Source of the DNA: Deltaproteobacteria bacterium
Lineage (GTDB): Bacteria > Myxococcota > JADLHZ01
DNA: 60,876 bases
Assembly: GCA_020848545.1 (NCBI GenBank)
Contig: JADLHZ010000153.1
Coordinates: 1 to 60,876, forward strand
Reading direction: 5' to 3'
The translations under genes were made by a program, and so were the position numbers. Below are positions 16,906-25,042 of the stretch, one piece after another (position 1 is the stretch's first letter; every line of letters starts with the position of its first letter). The notes under the pieces are model-generated. The model was not told the origin of the DNA and searched no databases. It saw nothing but the letters and a program-made list of their open reading frames with translations.

Positions 16906-17333
16906 CACGCTCTCCGAGTGAAGATAGCGGGCTCTTTCGAACGCGTGTGGCCGTTCGGATCGTAACCGCTAGGGGCGTGCTGCTGTGCCGCGAGCACGGT
17001 TTGCGTCAGCTCTTGGGCGAAGTGGATCAAGCGGTCGTTGCGGGCGAGCAAGCGGCGAACATCGAGCATCGCCTCACGGTACGCGCGAACATCGCGCTCG
17101 AGGGCCGTGTCAGATGCGTGATCCTCCTTCATCATCTCTTTGCGAAGGGTCGCACTGATGAGCCACAGCTCTTGCATGAGCGCTGTCTTCTCGCTGGTAC
17201 AGGTGGCAATCGTTGCCGCGTCAAAGGCGAGCACGGCTTGCCGTTCCCTGACGATAAGGTCGCGCATGCCCTCCATGACGGCGCGGGCGCGCTTGAGCAG
17301 CTCAGGAGGCGAAACGCGCGTGGGCGATGTCAT
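16905..17333 (-). CDS. flgN: FlgN-type export chaperone
   Basis: 142 aa, almost wholly helical and charged (EGMRDLIVRERQAVLAFD, SEKTALMQELWLISATLRK), as in FlgN, the chaperone for FlgK and FlgL. Sequence similarity within this family is always low, so the name rests on size, helical pattern and position between flgM and flgK. The C-terminal ~25 residues are basic and probably unstructured. It overlaps flgM by four bases. Confidence 0.8.
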   Translation of the reverse strand: MTSPTRVSPPELLKRARAVMEGMRDLIVRERQAVLAFDAATIATCTSEKTALMQELWLISATLRKEMMKEDHASDTALERDVRAYREAMLDVRRLLARNDRLIHFAQELTQTVLAAQQHAPSGYDPNGHTRSKEPAIFTRRA

Positions 17334-17590
17334 ACTTCACCAAACGCGTCGGCCATGATGCCGTCAGCGATACGACCGGAGTCCACGATGTTCTTTCCGG
17401 TTGCGAGCGCATGCTTCAGCTCTTTCACCTTCGCCGGCGAACCCTGGTCCGCGGCTGAGAGCTCTTCGGCGAGCGCGCTAATCTGCACGCTGTCCTTGGG
17501 TGCGGCGGCGCGCGCAGCCGGCTGCTGCGCGCGCGCAGTCGTTTGCGGCTTCGCATCGAAGACGCGCGTCGAATCGTTCGTCACCTTCAT
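17330..17590 (-). CDS. flgM: Anti-sigma-28 factor FlgM
   Basis: 86 aa, the usual FlgM size. The N-terminal half is rich in Ala, Gln and Pro (disordered, the export part). The C-terminal half has the sigma-binding pattern VQISALAEELS and KVKELKHALATGKNIVDSGR-type helices ending in IADGIMADAF. FlgM blocks FliA until hook completion lets it leave through the export gate. The matching fliA is in the same operon at 22334-23056. It overlaps flgJ by four bases. Confidence 0.92.
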   Translation of the reverse strand: MKVTNDSTRVFDAKPQTTARAQQPAARAAAPKDSVQISALAEELSAADQGSPAKVKELKHALATGKNIVDSGRIADGIMADAFGEV

Positions 17591-18369
17591 AGAGGCTCCT
17601 TCGACGGGCTTTCGCCCCGTAGGTCGACGCGACTCAATCGCGCAGACAAATCATCTGTCGAGTCCATGGGTGTGGTCGTCAACCACGTAGCCGGATCGAT
17701 GGAGCGCACACCTTGACGCACCTCGAAGTGCAGGTGAGGTCCGGTCGCAGTGCCACTTTCACCTACCTCGCCGATCTTCGTGCCTGGCCCCACGGACTCG
17801 CCTGCGGACGCGGTGCGGCGGCTCAGGTGGGCGTAGACGCTGTGACTGCCGTCCGCGTGTGAAATCTCTACCACCTCACCAAAGCCGCCTTTCGTACCAG
17901 AAAAGCTCACCAAGCCCGCACGGGCAGCCGTCACCGGTGTTCCGGTTTCTGCCGGGAGGTCCCAGCCATGGTGAAATTTCTGTTCGCCCGTCACCGGATG
18001 TTGGCGCAGCCCATAGCCGGACGAGATGCGGTGAAAACCAGGGAGCGAACGCAAGCCGTCCCTTTCGAGCTCGGCCGTGCGCTGTGTGGACAGCTCGCGC
18101 ACGAGCATGTCCTTGAGGCCGAGCGGGCTATCTTTGGCCATGCTTTCGGCGAGCTTCTCATCGAGCATGCCTTGATAAACGGAGCCAGACAGGCCGCTGC
18201 CGAACGTGGAGCCGCCCGCCGCGTGCATTTGGCCGAGCACCCGAGACAAAAAATGTGCTTCGAGTTGCTCGGCAGCACGCTCGAGCTTCGGGTCGGCCGT
18301 CTGCCCCCTGACGATCGCGCGCTGCGTCGGCGCGATCGGGACTGACGAGCCACTACCGATCGGATCCAT
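17587..18369 (-). CDS. flgJ: FlgJ rod-binding domain fused to M23 peptidase
   Basis: 260 aa. Residues 25-95 match the FlgJ N-terminal rod-cap domain (LERAAEQLEAHFLSRVLGQM, YQGMLDEKLAESMA). Residues 115-235 form an M23/LytM zinc peptidase with HHGWD (133-137), YAHL (His181) and PHLHFE (HxH at 212-214), so all metal ligands are present. In gammaproteobacterial FlgJ the C-terminal domain is instead a glycosidase. The rod is thus probably driven through the wall by peptide cross-link cleavage. No Sec signal is visible, so export via the flagellar gate is likely. It lies between flgI and flgM. Confidence 0.92.
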   Translation of the reverse strand: MDPIGSGSSVPIAPTQRAIVRGQTADPKLERAAEQLEAHFLSRVLGQMHAAGGSTFGSGLSGSVYQGMLDEKLAESMAKDSPLGLKDMLVRELSTQRTAELERDGLRSLPGFHRISSGYGLRQHPVTGEQKFHHGWDLPAETGTPVTAARAGLVSFSGTKGGFGEVVEISHADGSHSVYAHLSRRTASAGESVGPGTKIGEVGESGTATGPHLHFEVRQGVRSIDPATWLTTTPMDSTDDLSARLSRVDLRGESPSKEPL

Positions 18370-18384
18370 CTCGTCCCTCCTTCC

Positions 18385-19479
18385 TCATTGCACTTCGACC
18401 TCCGCGCGTAACGAGCCAGCGCGCCGCAATGCTTGGAGGATCGCGATCAAATCTCGCGGCGTGGCGCCGAGCCCGTTGAGCACGCGCACCACGTCGTTCA
18501 AGCTCGCGCCTTCGACGAGATGAACCTGACCGCCTTGCTCTGCCGCGCGCACATCGCTCTCTGGAATGACTGCGGTCTGACCGCCTGAGAACGCGCCCGG
18601 CTGGCTCACGACGTATTGTTCGCGCACTTCCACCACGAGGCCGCCGTGCGCGACCGCCGCTTTGCCGATTCGCACGTCTGCGCTTGCGACCACCGTGCCT
18701 GTGCGCTCGTTGACCACGACGCGCGCGCGTCCGTCGACGACGGCATCGAGCGACTCGAGCTTTGCGACGAGCTCGGCCACGCGCCCAGCGTATTCCTCCG
18801 GCACGTTGATGCGCACCGCCGAGGGGTCCAAAGCCTTCGCTGTGCCTTCACCGAGCGTCTTCGTCACGGCTTCGGCGATGTTTCGCGCGGTAGTGAAATC
18901 GGCTTCGCGCAGCGCCCACACGATCTCCTTCGCTTCGAGAAAGCCGCTCGGAACGAACTCCGTTTCCACGGTGGCGCCGAGCGGAATGCGCGCTGCCGTG
19001 AGGTGGTTTTTGTGGATTGCCGTGCCCGTTCGGCCTGCCACCTCGAAGCCCCCGATGGACAGGCTGCCTTGGGCGAGCGCGTAGGTACGCTGATCCGGAC
19101 CAATGAGCGGTGTCTCGAGCAGCGTACCGCCCTGCAAGCTCGTGGCGGTGCCAAGCGAAGAGACCGTCACGTCGATACGCACACCGGAACGCGCGAACGG
19201 CGGTAGGCGCGCCGTCACCATGACGGCAGCCGCGTTGCGCAGGCGGAGAGCCTTCGGGTCGACCTGTACGCCCAAGCGGCGCAGCATCGTCGAGACGGAC
19301 TGCGGCGTGAACGCCGAGCCTTGATCGTCACCGGTGCCTTTCAACCCGACGACAATGCCGTAGCCGACGATTTCGTTGTCGCGCACGCCACGTACGAACC
19401 CGAGATCCTTCAACCGATCCGCGAACGCAGGCGCGGCGCTGAGCAGGACAAACAAGATGGCGAGAGCCGTGACACGCAC
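18385..19479 (-). CDS. flgI: Flagellar P-ring protein FlgI
   Basis: 364 aa. A Sec signal peptide (VRVTALAILFVLLSAAPAFA) precedes the mature start DRLKDLGFVRG. Conserved blocks include VGYGIVVGLKGTGDD, KALRLRNAAAVMVTA and the C-terminal LVEGASLNDVVRVLNGLG. FlgI forms the periplasmic ring in peptidoglycan. The start is GTG 19479 with GAGG six bases upstream; a longer open frame upstream only shadows flgH. It lies 8 bases after flgH. Confidence 0.96.
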   Translation of the reverse strand: MRVTALAILFVLLSAAPAFADRLKDLGFVRGVRDNEIVGYGIVVGLKGTGDDQGSAFTPQSVSTMLRRLGVQVDPKALRLRNAAAVMVTARLPPFARSGVRIDVTVSSLGTATSLQGGTLLETPLIGPDQRTYALAQGSLSIGGFEVAGRTGTAIHKNHLTAARIPLGATVETEFVPSGFLEAKEIVWALREADFTTARNIAEAVTKTLGEGTAKALDPSAVRINVPEEYAGRVAELVAKLESLDAVVDGRARVVVNERTGTVVASADVRIGKAAVAHGGLVVEVREQYVVSQPGAFSGGQTAVIPESDVRAAEQGGQVHLVEGASLNDVVRVLNGLGATPRDLIAILQALRRAGSLRAEVEVQ

Positions 19480-19487
19480 GTTGCACC

Positions 19488-20177
19488 TCAGAGCGGAGAC
19501 AAGATGGTGAAGAGGCGCGCGAGCCAGCCTTGCCGCTGGTTGTCGCTGAGGACGCCGAAGCCGTTGTAGACGACCTGGGCATCTGCCACGCGTGAAGAGG
19601 CGACGGAGTTGTCGGGTGAGACGTCTTGTTGGCGGATGACCCCACTGATGTAGAGGTGGTGGTCCTCGCCGTTGACGGCCACTACCTTCTGGCCCTCCAA
19701 GTACAGGTCGTCGTTCGGTAGCACGCGCTTGACGCGCGCCTGGATGGTGGCGATGAGTTTCCCCGACCGCGCGGTTTTGCCCTCGCCATCGAACTTGCTG
19801 CCCATAGACACTTCCATGAGGTGGTTCAGGTCGACGCCGGTCATGCCGGCCGCTTGCAGCCGCGCAGCGATGTCGAAGAGCGCGGGCATGGCCGCTTTGA
19901 TCGAGCTGTCGCGCGAGAGGTTCGTCGACGCCTCGTGCGACGCCACCTCGGACTCGTCGACCTTGATCGTAATGATGTCGCCGAGGCGCGCTGCGCGCGT
20001 GTCTCGGAACAGGCCGGTCGCGCCGGCGTTGTAGAGCGAGCCTGCTTCGTTGGCCGGGAGGCTCGAGGCGTAAGTATCCGGTTTGTAGTTTCGAACGTGG
20101 TTGACGTACGGGTAGGGAAACGCGGCGCAGGCGGAAACGAGAAGCGCGGCGAACAGTGCGCGTAGGCTGAGCTTCAT
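19488..20177 (-). CDS. flgH: Flagellar L-ring lipoprotein FlgH
   Basis: 229 aa. The lipoprotein signal ends in the lipobox LVSAC at residue ~17. The mature domain has GSLYNAGATGLFRDTRAARL and GDIITIKVDESEVASHEAST, typical of FlgH, and a conserved end DAQVVYNGFGVLSDNQRQGW. FlgH makes the outer-membrane ring and so shows that the cell has an outer membrane. It overlaps flgA by four bases. Confidence 0.95.
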   Translation of the reverse strand: MKLSLRALFAALLVSACAAFPYPYVNHVRNYKPDTYASSLPANEAGSLYNAGATGLFRDTRAARLGDIITIKVDESEVASHEASTNLSRDSSIKAAMPALFDIAARLQAAGMTGVDLNHLMEVSMGSKFDGEGKTARSGKLIATIQARVKRVLPNDDLYLEGQKVVAVNGEDHHLYISGVIRQQDVSPDNSVASSRVADAQVVYNGFGVLSDNQRQGWLARLFTILSPL

Positions 20178-20821
20178 GGCAGCATCTCCACCGACGTCGC
20201 GTCGAGCACTCGGGCGAGCACAATCTTCGAGGAGAGCAGGTTGATGACGCGAATGGTATCGCCGCGCGCGCCGGCTTGTTGCGCTTCACCGGGCGCCGAT
20301 GCGAACAGCGCGCCGCTCTTCATCGTCACGCGCACGGGATCCTTCGGGTGGACGATCGGAATCGCCTCGAGGTCCCTCGGCAGGAGCGTGCTGCCTGCCG
20401 CCGCATCCGAGCGCAGGCGCTTGCCTAGGCACAGCGCGAGATCTCCGATCGGGCGCTCGAGCGCGTCGACGGACCGGGCCTGTTCGACAACAACATCAGC
20501 GCTTGCGATGATATCGCCCTTGCGCGCCGCCCGTGCGAGCCGCACCACGCTGTAGATTTGTTCGACGACGAGCACGATCTGAAAACGCAGCGTGCGGTCG
20601 CCGATGCGCAGCTCCACTTTTGCCGGCACACGGCCTACGAGGCGTCGCGCCAGCGGAGTGACCGCGACGTCGACCGGCGCCGTGGACTTTGGAAGCTTTG
20701 GCACGGACGCCACGGAGACCAGGCGAACGTCGTCAGGAAGCGAACGCTCGGCGGCGGCCCGCAACAAGAGGTCGAGATCGGACGGTGCGGCAGCGAGCAG
20801 AATAAACATTGGGATCAACAT
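20174..20821 (-). CDS. flgA: P-ring assembly chaperone FlgA
   Basis: 215 aa. A short hydrophobic start (MLIPMFILLAAAP) is probably a signal peptide. An SAF-like region follows, with ARAARKGDIIASADVVVEQ and LGKRLRSDAAAGSTLLPRDL. A C-terminal beta region GDTIRVINLLSSKIVLARV is the strongest FlgA signature. It assists FlgI polymerisation in the periplasm. It lies between flgG and flgH, the common order. Confidence 0.92.
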   Translation of the reverse strand: MLIPMFILLAAAPSDLDLLLRAAAERSLPDDVRLVSVASVPKLPKSTAPVDVAVTPLARRLVGRVPAKVELRIGDRTLRFQIVLVVEQIYSVVRLARAARKGDIIASADVVVEQARSVDALERPIGDLALCLGKRLRSDAAAGSTLLPRDLEAIPIVHPKDPVRVTMKSGALFASAPGEAQQAGARGDTIRVINLLSSKIVLARVLDATSVEMLP

Positions 20822-20833
20822 GAATCACTTCCT

Positions 20834-21619
20834 TCAACGCAGTTGCGTGGTGGTCCGCAGCATCTCGTCCGCAGCCTGAATGACCTTCGAGTTGACGTCG
20901 TAAGCGCGTTGGCCGGCGATGAGATCGATCATCTCTTCCACTACCTTCACGTTCGACATCTCGAGTGTCCCCTGCATGAGCGTGCCCCGGCCCTGCTCAC
21001 CCGGCTTGCCGCTCACCGCCACGCCGGACGACCCAGTGGGCACGAACAAGTTGTGTCCGAGCGCGTTCAGGCCGGCTGCATTCGTGAACGAGGAGAGCTG
21101 AATCTGACCGAGCTCGACCGGTTGCTGCTGCCCCGCTACCACGGCGCTCACGGTGCCGTCCGCGCCGATCGTCAGCTGCGTGGCGTCGGAGGGAACCGCG
21201 ATCGGCGGGTCGAGCGAAAGCCCTTCCGACGTCACGATTTGCCCATTCTGGTTCATCCGCAGGTTGCCGCCACGCGTGTAGGCGGGCTGACCACTCTGCT
21301 GCGTCACCTGCAGAAAGCCGTCACCGTCGATGGCGACATCGAGCGGGTTGTTCGTCTGCTTGAGCTCGCCCGACGACTGCATGCGCTCGGTCGACACCGC
21401 GCGCGCGCCGAGACCCACTTGCAGGCCCGTCGGGTTTGTGACGCCTTGTGCCTCATAGGTGCCGGGCGCGCGCACGGTCTGATAGAGAAGGTCGTTGAAC
21501 TCGGCGCGCGATTTCTTGAATCCGTTCGTGTTCACGTTCGCCAAGTTGTTGGCGATGACGTCGATACGCGTCTGCTGCGCTTCCATGCCGGTGGCTGCTG
21601 TGGTCAATGCGCGAAACAT
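20834..21619 (-). CDS. flgG: Distal rod protein FlgG
   Basis: 261 aa. The N-terminal motif of rod/hook proteins is present (MFRALTTAATGMEAQQTRID, ANNLANVNTNGFKKSRAEF), as are the FlgG-type segment LDVAIDGDGFLQVTQQSGQP and the C-terminal helix EMIDLIAGQRAYDVNSKVIQ. FlgG builds the distal rod. The length is the standard ~260 aa. It lies 11 bases after flgF. Confidence 0.97.
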   Translation of the reverse strand: MFRALTTAATGMEAQQTRIDVIANNLANVNTNGFKKSRAEFNDLLYQTVRAPGTYEAQGVTNPTGLQVGLGARAVSTERMQSSGELKQTNNPLDVAIDGDGFLQVTQQSGQPAYTRGGNLRMNQNGQIVTSEGLSLDPPIAVPSDATQLTIGADGTVSAVVAGQQQPVELGQIQLSSFTNAAGLNALGHNLFVPTGSSGVAVSGKPGEQGRGTLMQGTLEMSNVKVVEEMIDLIAGQRAYDVNSKVIQAADEMLRTTTQLR

Positions 21620-21630
21620 TCGTCTCTCCT

Positions 21631-22341
21631 TCAGCGCCGCGAGAGGCCCGCGGCGGTCTTGCTGTCGATTTGTTTGTAGGTGTCGATCGCGTTCATCGTC
21701 GCGTCGAAGAGTCGGTTCGTGCTGATCATCTCCGTCATCTGATGCAGCACATTCGTGTTCGAGCTTTCGAGCGTCTCGCCGCAGACCCGCCCGATGTCCA
21801 GTTGCGTGGGCCGCGCGCCGTCTTTGATCGTGAGGAGGCTACCTCCGAGCGGCCGCAGATCGCCCGCGTCGTAACGAACGAGCGAGAGCTTTTCGACGGG
21901 CTCATCGCCGTCGAGCACTTCGCCTTCCGCCGAGAACGACACCCGCGCTGCGGGGTCAACGCGGACGGGACCGTTCGCTCCAAGCACTGGCAGGCCGTCT
22001 TCGTTGACGAGCAAGCCTCCTGCGTCGACGCGAAAGTGGCCGTTGCGTGTGAGCACGGGACCGTTGTCGCTCTGCAGGCGAAAGTAACCCGGCCCGTCGA
22101 GCGCGACGTCGAGCGCGCGACCGGTGCGCACGAGGGCCCCTTGCGTGTCTTTGACACGCGTGCCGTCGACGAGCGCTTGCCTCACCTCACCTTGGCCGCT
22201 CGCGGCGAGCACCTCGCGAAACGAGAGCGCCTGCGCGCGGAAGCCGTTGCTGCTCGCGTTTGCCAAGTTGTTCGCGACGACGTCGAGCTGTTCCATCCTT
22301 GCGAGCGCGCCACTCGCGGCGTTGTAGATTCCGTCAGCCAT
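21631..22341 (-). CDS. flgF: Proximal rod protein FlgF
   Basis: 236 aa. It opens MADGIYNAASGALARMEQLD, with VANNLANASSNGFRAQALSF, LDVALDGPGYFRLQSDNGP and the end MTEMISTNRLFDATMNAIDT, as in FlgF-type rod proteins. The start at ATG 22341 has GGAGG six bases upstream; an earlier in-frame start would overlap fliA much more. As placed, it overlaps the end of fliA by eight bases. Confidence 0.94.
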   Translation of the reverse strand: MADGIYNAASGALARMEQLDVVANNLANASSNGFRAQALSFREVLAASGQGEVRQALVDGTRVKDTQGALVRTGRALDVALDGPGYFRLQSDNGPVLTRNGHFRVDAGGLLVNEDGLPVLGANGPVRVDPAARVSFSAEGEVLDGDEPVEKLSLVRYDAGDLRPLGGSLLTIKDGARPTQLDIGRVCGETLESSNTNVLHQMTEMISTNRLFDATMNAIDTYKQIDSKTAAGLSRR

Positions 22342-23056
22342 GGCGGTCCTCCGCGTCGCGCTCGCCAAGGCGCTGGCGAATGCGGTGGACGGCCTGTGCG
22401 TGCAGTTGACACACCCGCGCGGCGGTCAGGTTCATCACCTCCCCGATCTCGCGAAACGACAGGTCATGGTCGTAGTGCATGGCCATCACTTGCTGTTCTT
22501 TGAGCGGCAGAAGGTCGATCGCTTCGATCAATGCCGCTCGTAGCTCACTGCGTTCGGCTCGTTCTGCTGGATCTGAGGCTGCATCGCGCGCGTCGCGCAG
22601 CATCGGCTCTTCCGGATCTACGGCGATCGCCTTCACCGTCGCCACTGAGTCGAGCATCGCCAGGTACGCTGGCAACGCGACGCCGAGCTCGCCGGCGATC
22701 TCCTCTTCGCTCGCCGCGCGGCCGAGCTTCTGCGATGCGTTCGTCATCGCCGTCTGCAGCTTCTTCGAGAGCGTGCGCAAATCCTGCGACAGGTCGTCGG
22801 CCTTGCGCAGCTCGTCGATCATCGCCCCGCGGATGCGCAGCGTAGCATAACCGACGAAGCTGTCGGCGCGCGTCGGATCGAAGCGCTTCGATGCCTCGAG
22901 GAGGCCCATCATCCCCGCGCTCAAAAGCTCGTCGTCCCGGACGCGCGCGTGCGGTCCACGCGAGAGCTTTTGGACATGGCGGCGCACGACGGGAATCAGT
23001 GCGCGGATGACGCCGTCCCGGTCGAGCTCGTGGCTCAAGGTGATCTGACTTTTCAT
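22334..23056 (-). CDS. fliA: Flagellar sigma factor FliA (sigma-28)
   Basis: 240 aa. Region 2 (DDELLSAGMMGLLEASKRFD; YATLRIRGAMIDELRKADDL), region 3 and region 4 (LPLKEQQVMAMHYDHDLSFR, NLTAARVCQLHAQAVHRIRQ) are all in place. FliA directs RNA polymerase to late genes such as fliC and is held by FlgM. The ATG at 23056 overlaps the flhG stop (ATGA). The flhA-flhF-flhG-fliA string is common among polar flagellates. Confidence 0.96.
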   Translation of the reverse strand: MKSQITLSHELDRDGVIRALIPVVRRHVQKLSRGPHARVRDDELLSAGMMGLLEASKRFDPTRADSFVGYATLRIRGAMIDELRKADDLSQDLRTLSKKLQTAMTNASQKLGRAASEEEIAGELGVALPAYLAMLDSVATVKAIAVDPEEPMLRDARDAASDPAERAERSELRAALIEAIDLLPLKEQQVMAMHYDHDLSFREIGEVMNLTAARVCQLHAQAVHRIRQRLGERDAEDRHG

Positions 23057-23853
23057 GACACAACCTCTGCAGCGGCGGCCAATCGGCGCCAGAACGACAC
23101 GCCGCGGTTGCCGCCCTCTTCGGGATCTCTCAGGCGGCAAGCGAGCACTCGCAGGCAATGGCTGGCCGGCGCCGTCGGGCGGTCCACGACGAACGGCACG
23201 CCCTGGCGCCACGCGGCTGGGATCGCAGCGTCGCGGCAGACGTAGCCGACGAGCTCGACGCGTAGCTGCAGAAACCGCCGCGCCATCAGCTCGATAGTCT
23301 CGTAGGCGACCTGCGCGTCTGCGGCGGTCTCGACCATGTTGACGAGTAAGCGCACGCTCTTGACGGCGAAGCGCTGTGACAAGACCTTCATGGTCGCGTA
23401 TGCATCGGCCATCGAAGCGAGCTCGCGCGTGGTGACGACGATGATCTGCGACGCGGCGGCGGCGAACGTCATGGCCGTCGCACCAATACCGGCGCCGGTA
23501 TCGATGATGATCGTGTCAAAGCTGCCCTGCAGCGTCTCGACCGCATGCAGAAGACCCATCCGACGGTGCTCGTCGAGATTCGCAAGATCGAAGCTGCCAG
23601 CGTAGGCTGGGAGCAGCTTCACGCCGCATGGCGTCTCGACGATCGCGTCGGCGATCGCCACTGAGCCATCTATGACGTCGCGCAAGCTGTGCGCCGGCCG
23701 GACGTTGAAGGCGATGTTCATGTCAGCGAGGCCGAGATCGGCGTCGATCACGAGCACGCGGGCGCCGGTGTTTTGCAGCGACACGGCGAGCCCGGACGCG
23801 AGCGACGTCTTACCGACGCCGCCCTTGCCGCTGGTGATGGCAATCACGTTCAT
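23053..23853 (-). CDS. flhG: FlhG (FleN/YlxH) MinD-type ATPase
   Basis: 266 aa. The deviant Walker A TSGKGGVGKTSLASG is at residues 7-21, the second motif VLVIDADLGLADMN follows, and IIIDTGAGIG sits near 110. The C-terminus ends FWRRLAAAAEVVS, which could be a membrane-targeting amphipathic helix. FlhG limits flagellar number by acting on FlhF. The N-terminal DQAxxLR activation helix found in many FlhG proteins is absent: the ATPase begins at residue 2. It overlaps flhF by four bases. Confidence 0.93.
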   Translation of the reverse strand: MNVIAITSGKGGVGKTSLASGLAVSLQNTGARVLVIDADLGLADMNIAFNVRPAHSLRDVIDGSVAIADAIVETPCGVKLLPAYAGSFDLANLDEHRRMGLLHAVETLQGSFDTIIIDTGAGIGATAMTFAAAASQIIVVTTRELASMADAYATMKVLSQRFAVKSVRLLVNMVETAADAQVAYETIELMARRFLQLRVELVGYVCRDAAIPAAWRQGVPFVVDRPTAPASHCLRVLACRLRDPEEGGNRGVSFWRRLAAAAEVVS

Positions 23854-24998
23854 ACGAAGCGCTCCTCCACGACGATGCTCTCACCGCACAACGCCGTGAT
23901 GAGGCTCGGCACCACTCGCGAAACGACGCCGGCGGTTGAGACGAGCTCGATGTCTTCGGGGATGCGCTGTCCCGTGGTCCAGTAGGACAGCGGCAGACGA
24001 TCATTGGCGATCACCGCAGCGAGCGGCGCGAAGTCATGCGTTTCATCGATCTTCGTGAAGCAAATGCGGTTCACCGAAAATCCGCGGTAGCTCTGCACCA
24101 CCGCTCGCAGTGCGCGTGGACCATACATGGCAGGCAACGCCAGGTGGATCTCGGTGCGTTTGTCGCGCGCGATGAGCTTCTTGCCGATCTCGACGAGCTC
24201 CGGTTGCGTCGACGGGTCGCGGCCAGGGGTGTCGATCAGGATCAGATCCGCTGCCGCATGCGCATCGAGCGCCGCCATCAGCTGCGCGGCATTCTTTGCG
24301 GTCAAGAGCTCACAGCCGATGAGCTTCGTGTAGCGTGCGAGCTGCTCGATGGCGCCGGCGCGAAAGGTGTCGAGCGTGATCACGACGACGCGCTTGTTCT
24401 CTTCGAGCGCCGCGGCGGCGGCCCACTTCGCGATGGTCGTGGTCTTGCCCGCGCCAGAGGGCCCCACGCACATGCACACACGCGCACCCGCCGCGCCGAC
24501 CGGGCCGGTCAGATCGACGGCGTCCCACACGAGCTTTTCCACAGCGACCATGAAGTCTTTGCTTTGCGTGATGCGTGCCGACCACGCGCGCGCCATTTCC
24601 AGGGAAAAACCAAGCGAAATGAGGTGTGCGACAATGGGCGTGTCAGAACTCGCATCACCCAAGTGGCCACCTCTGACAGCGCCCGGGCGCGAGACGAAAG
24701 AGACGAGCTGCGCGCGGAGTCGACGCATCTCGGCCTCGAGAGGCTTCAGGCGCTCGTCGAACGCCGGGCCTTTTGGCTCGGGAGCCGTAGCGGTGCGATA
24801 GGCGGCGAGCGCTATTTCGTTGCGCGGGAGCGGTGTCGCTGCGGTATCTGGTTCTTGGGCGACGACTTCGACCGCGCGTCCGAATAGACCGTCGCGTACG
24901 CTAGCGGTCGATACGACGAGCGCCTCCTCGCCGAGCGACGACTTCACCGCGGCGAGTGCTTCACGCAGGTCGCGACCACGGAAGGTTTGCTGAGTCAC
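23850..24998 (-). CDS. flhF: Flagellar SRP-type GTPase FlhF
   Basis: 382 aa. The N-terminal basic B region (FRGRDLREALAAVKSSLGEE) is followed by a helical N domain and a G domain with CVGPSGAGKTTTIAKW (about 177-192), VVITLDTFRAGAIEQL, ILIDTPGRDPS and the guanine-specificity motif TKID. FlhF marks the site of flagellar assembly at the membrane. The start is GTG 24998, with GAGGAGG five bases upstream; a TTG ten codons earlier lacks such a site. It lies 44 bases after flhA. Confidence 0.95.
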   Translation of the reverse strand: MTQQTFRGRDLREALAAVKSSLGEEALVVSTASVRDGLFGRAVEVVAQEPDTAATPLPRNEIALAAYRTATAPEPKGPAFDERLKPLEAEMRRLRAQLVSFVSRPGAVRGGHLGDASSDTPIVAHLISLGFSLEMARAWSARITQSKDFMVAVEKLVWDAVDLTGPVGAAGARVCMCVGPSGAGKTTTIAKWAAAAALEENKRVVVITLDTFRAGAIEQLARYTKLIGCELLTAKNAAQLMAALDAHAAADLILIDTPGRDPSTQPELVEIGKKLIARDKRTEIHLALPAMYGPRALRAVVQSYRGFSVNRICFTKIDETHDFAPLAAVIANDRLPLSYWTTGQRIPEDIELVSTAGVVSRVVPSLITALCGESIVVEERFV

Positions 24999-25042
24999 GA
25001 GTGCCTCCTCTGCGACGAGGAGGAGCAATCAACGTGCCACGG

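Noticed and set aside
19480-20289. Long N-terminal extension of flgI
   Set aside because: The extension overlaps flgH in another frame and is not homologous to FlgI. A signal peptide and ribosome site mark GTG 19479.
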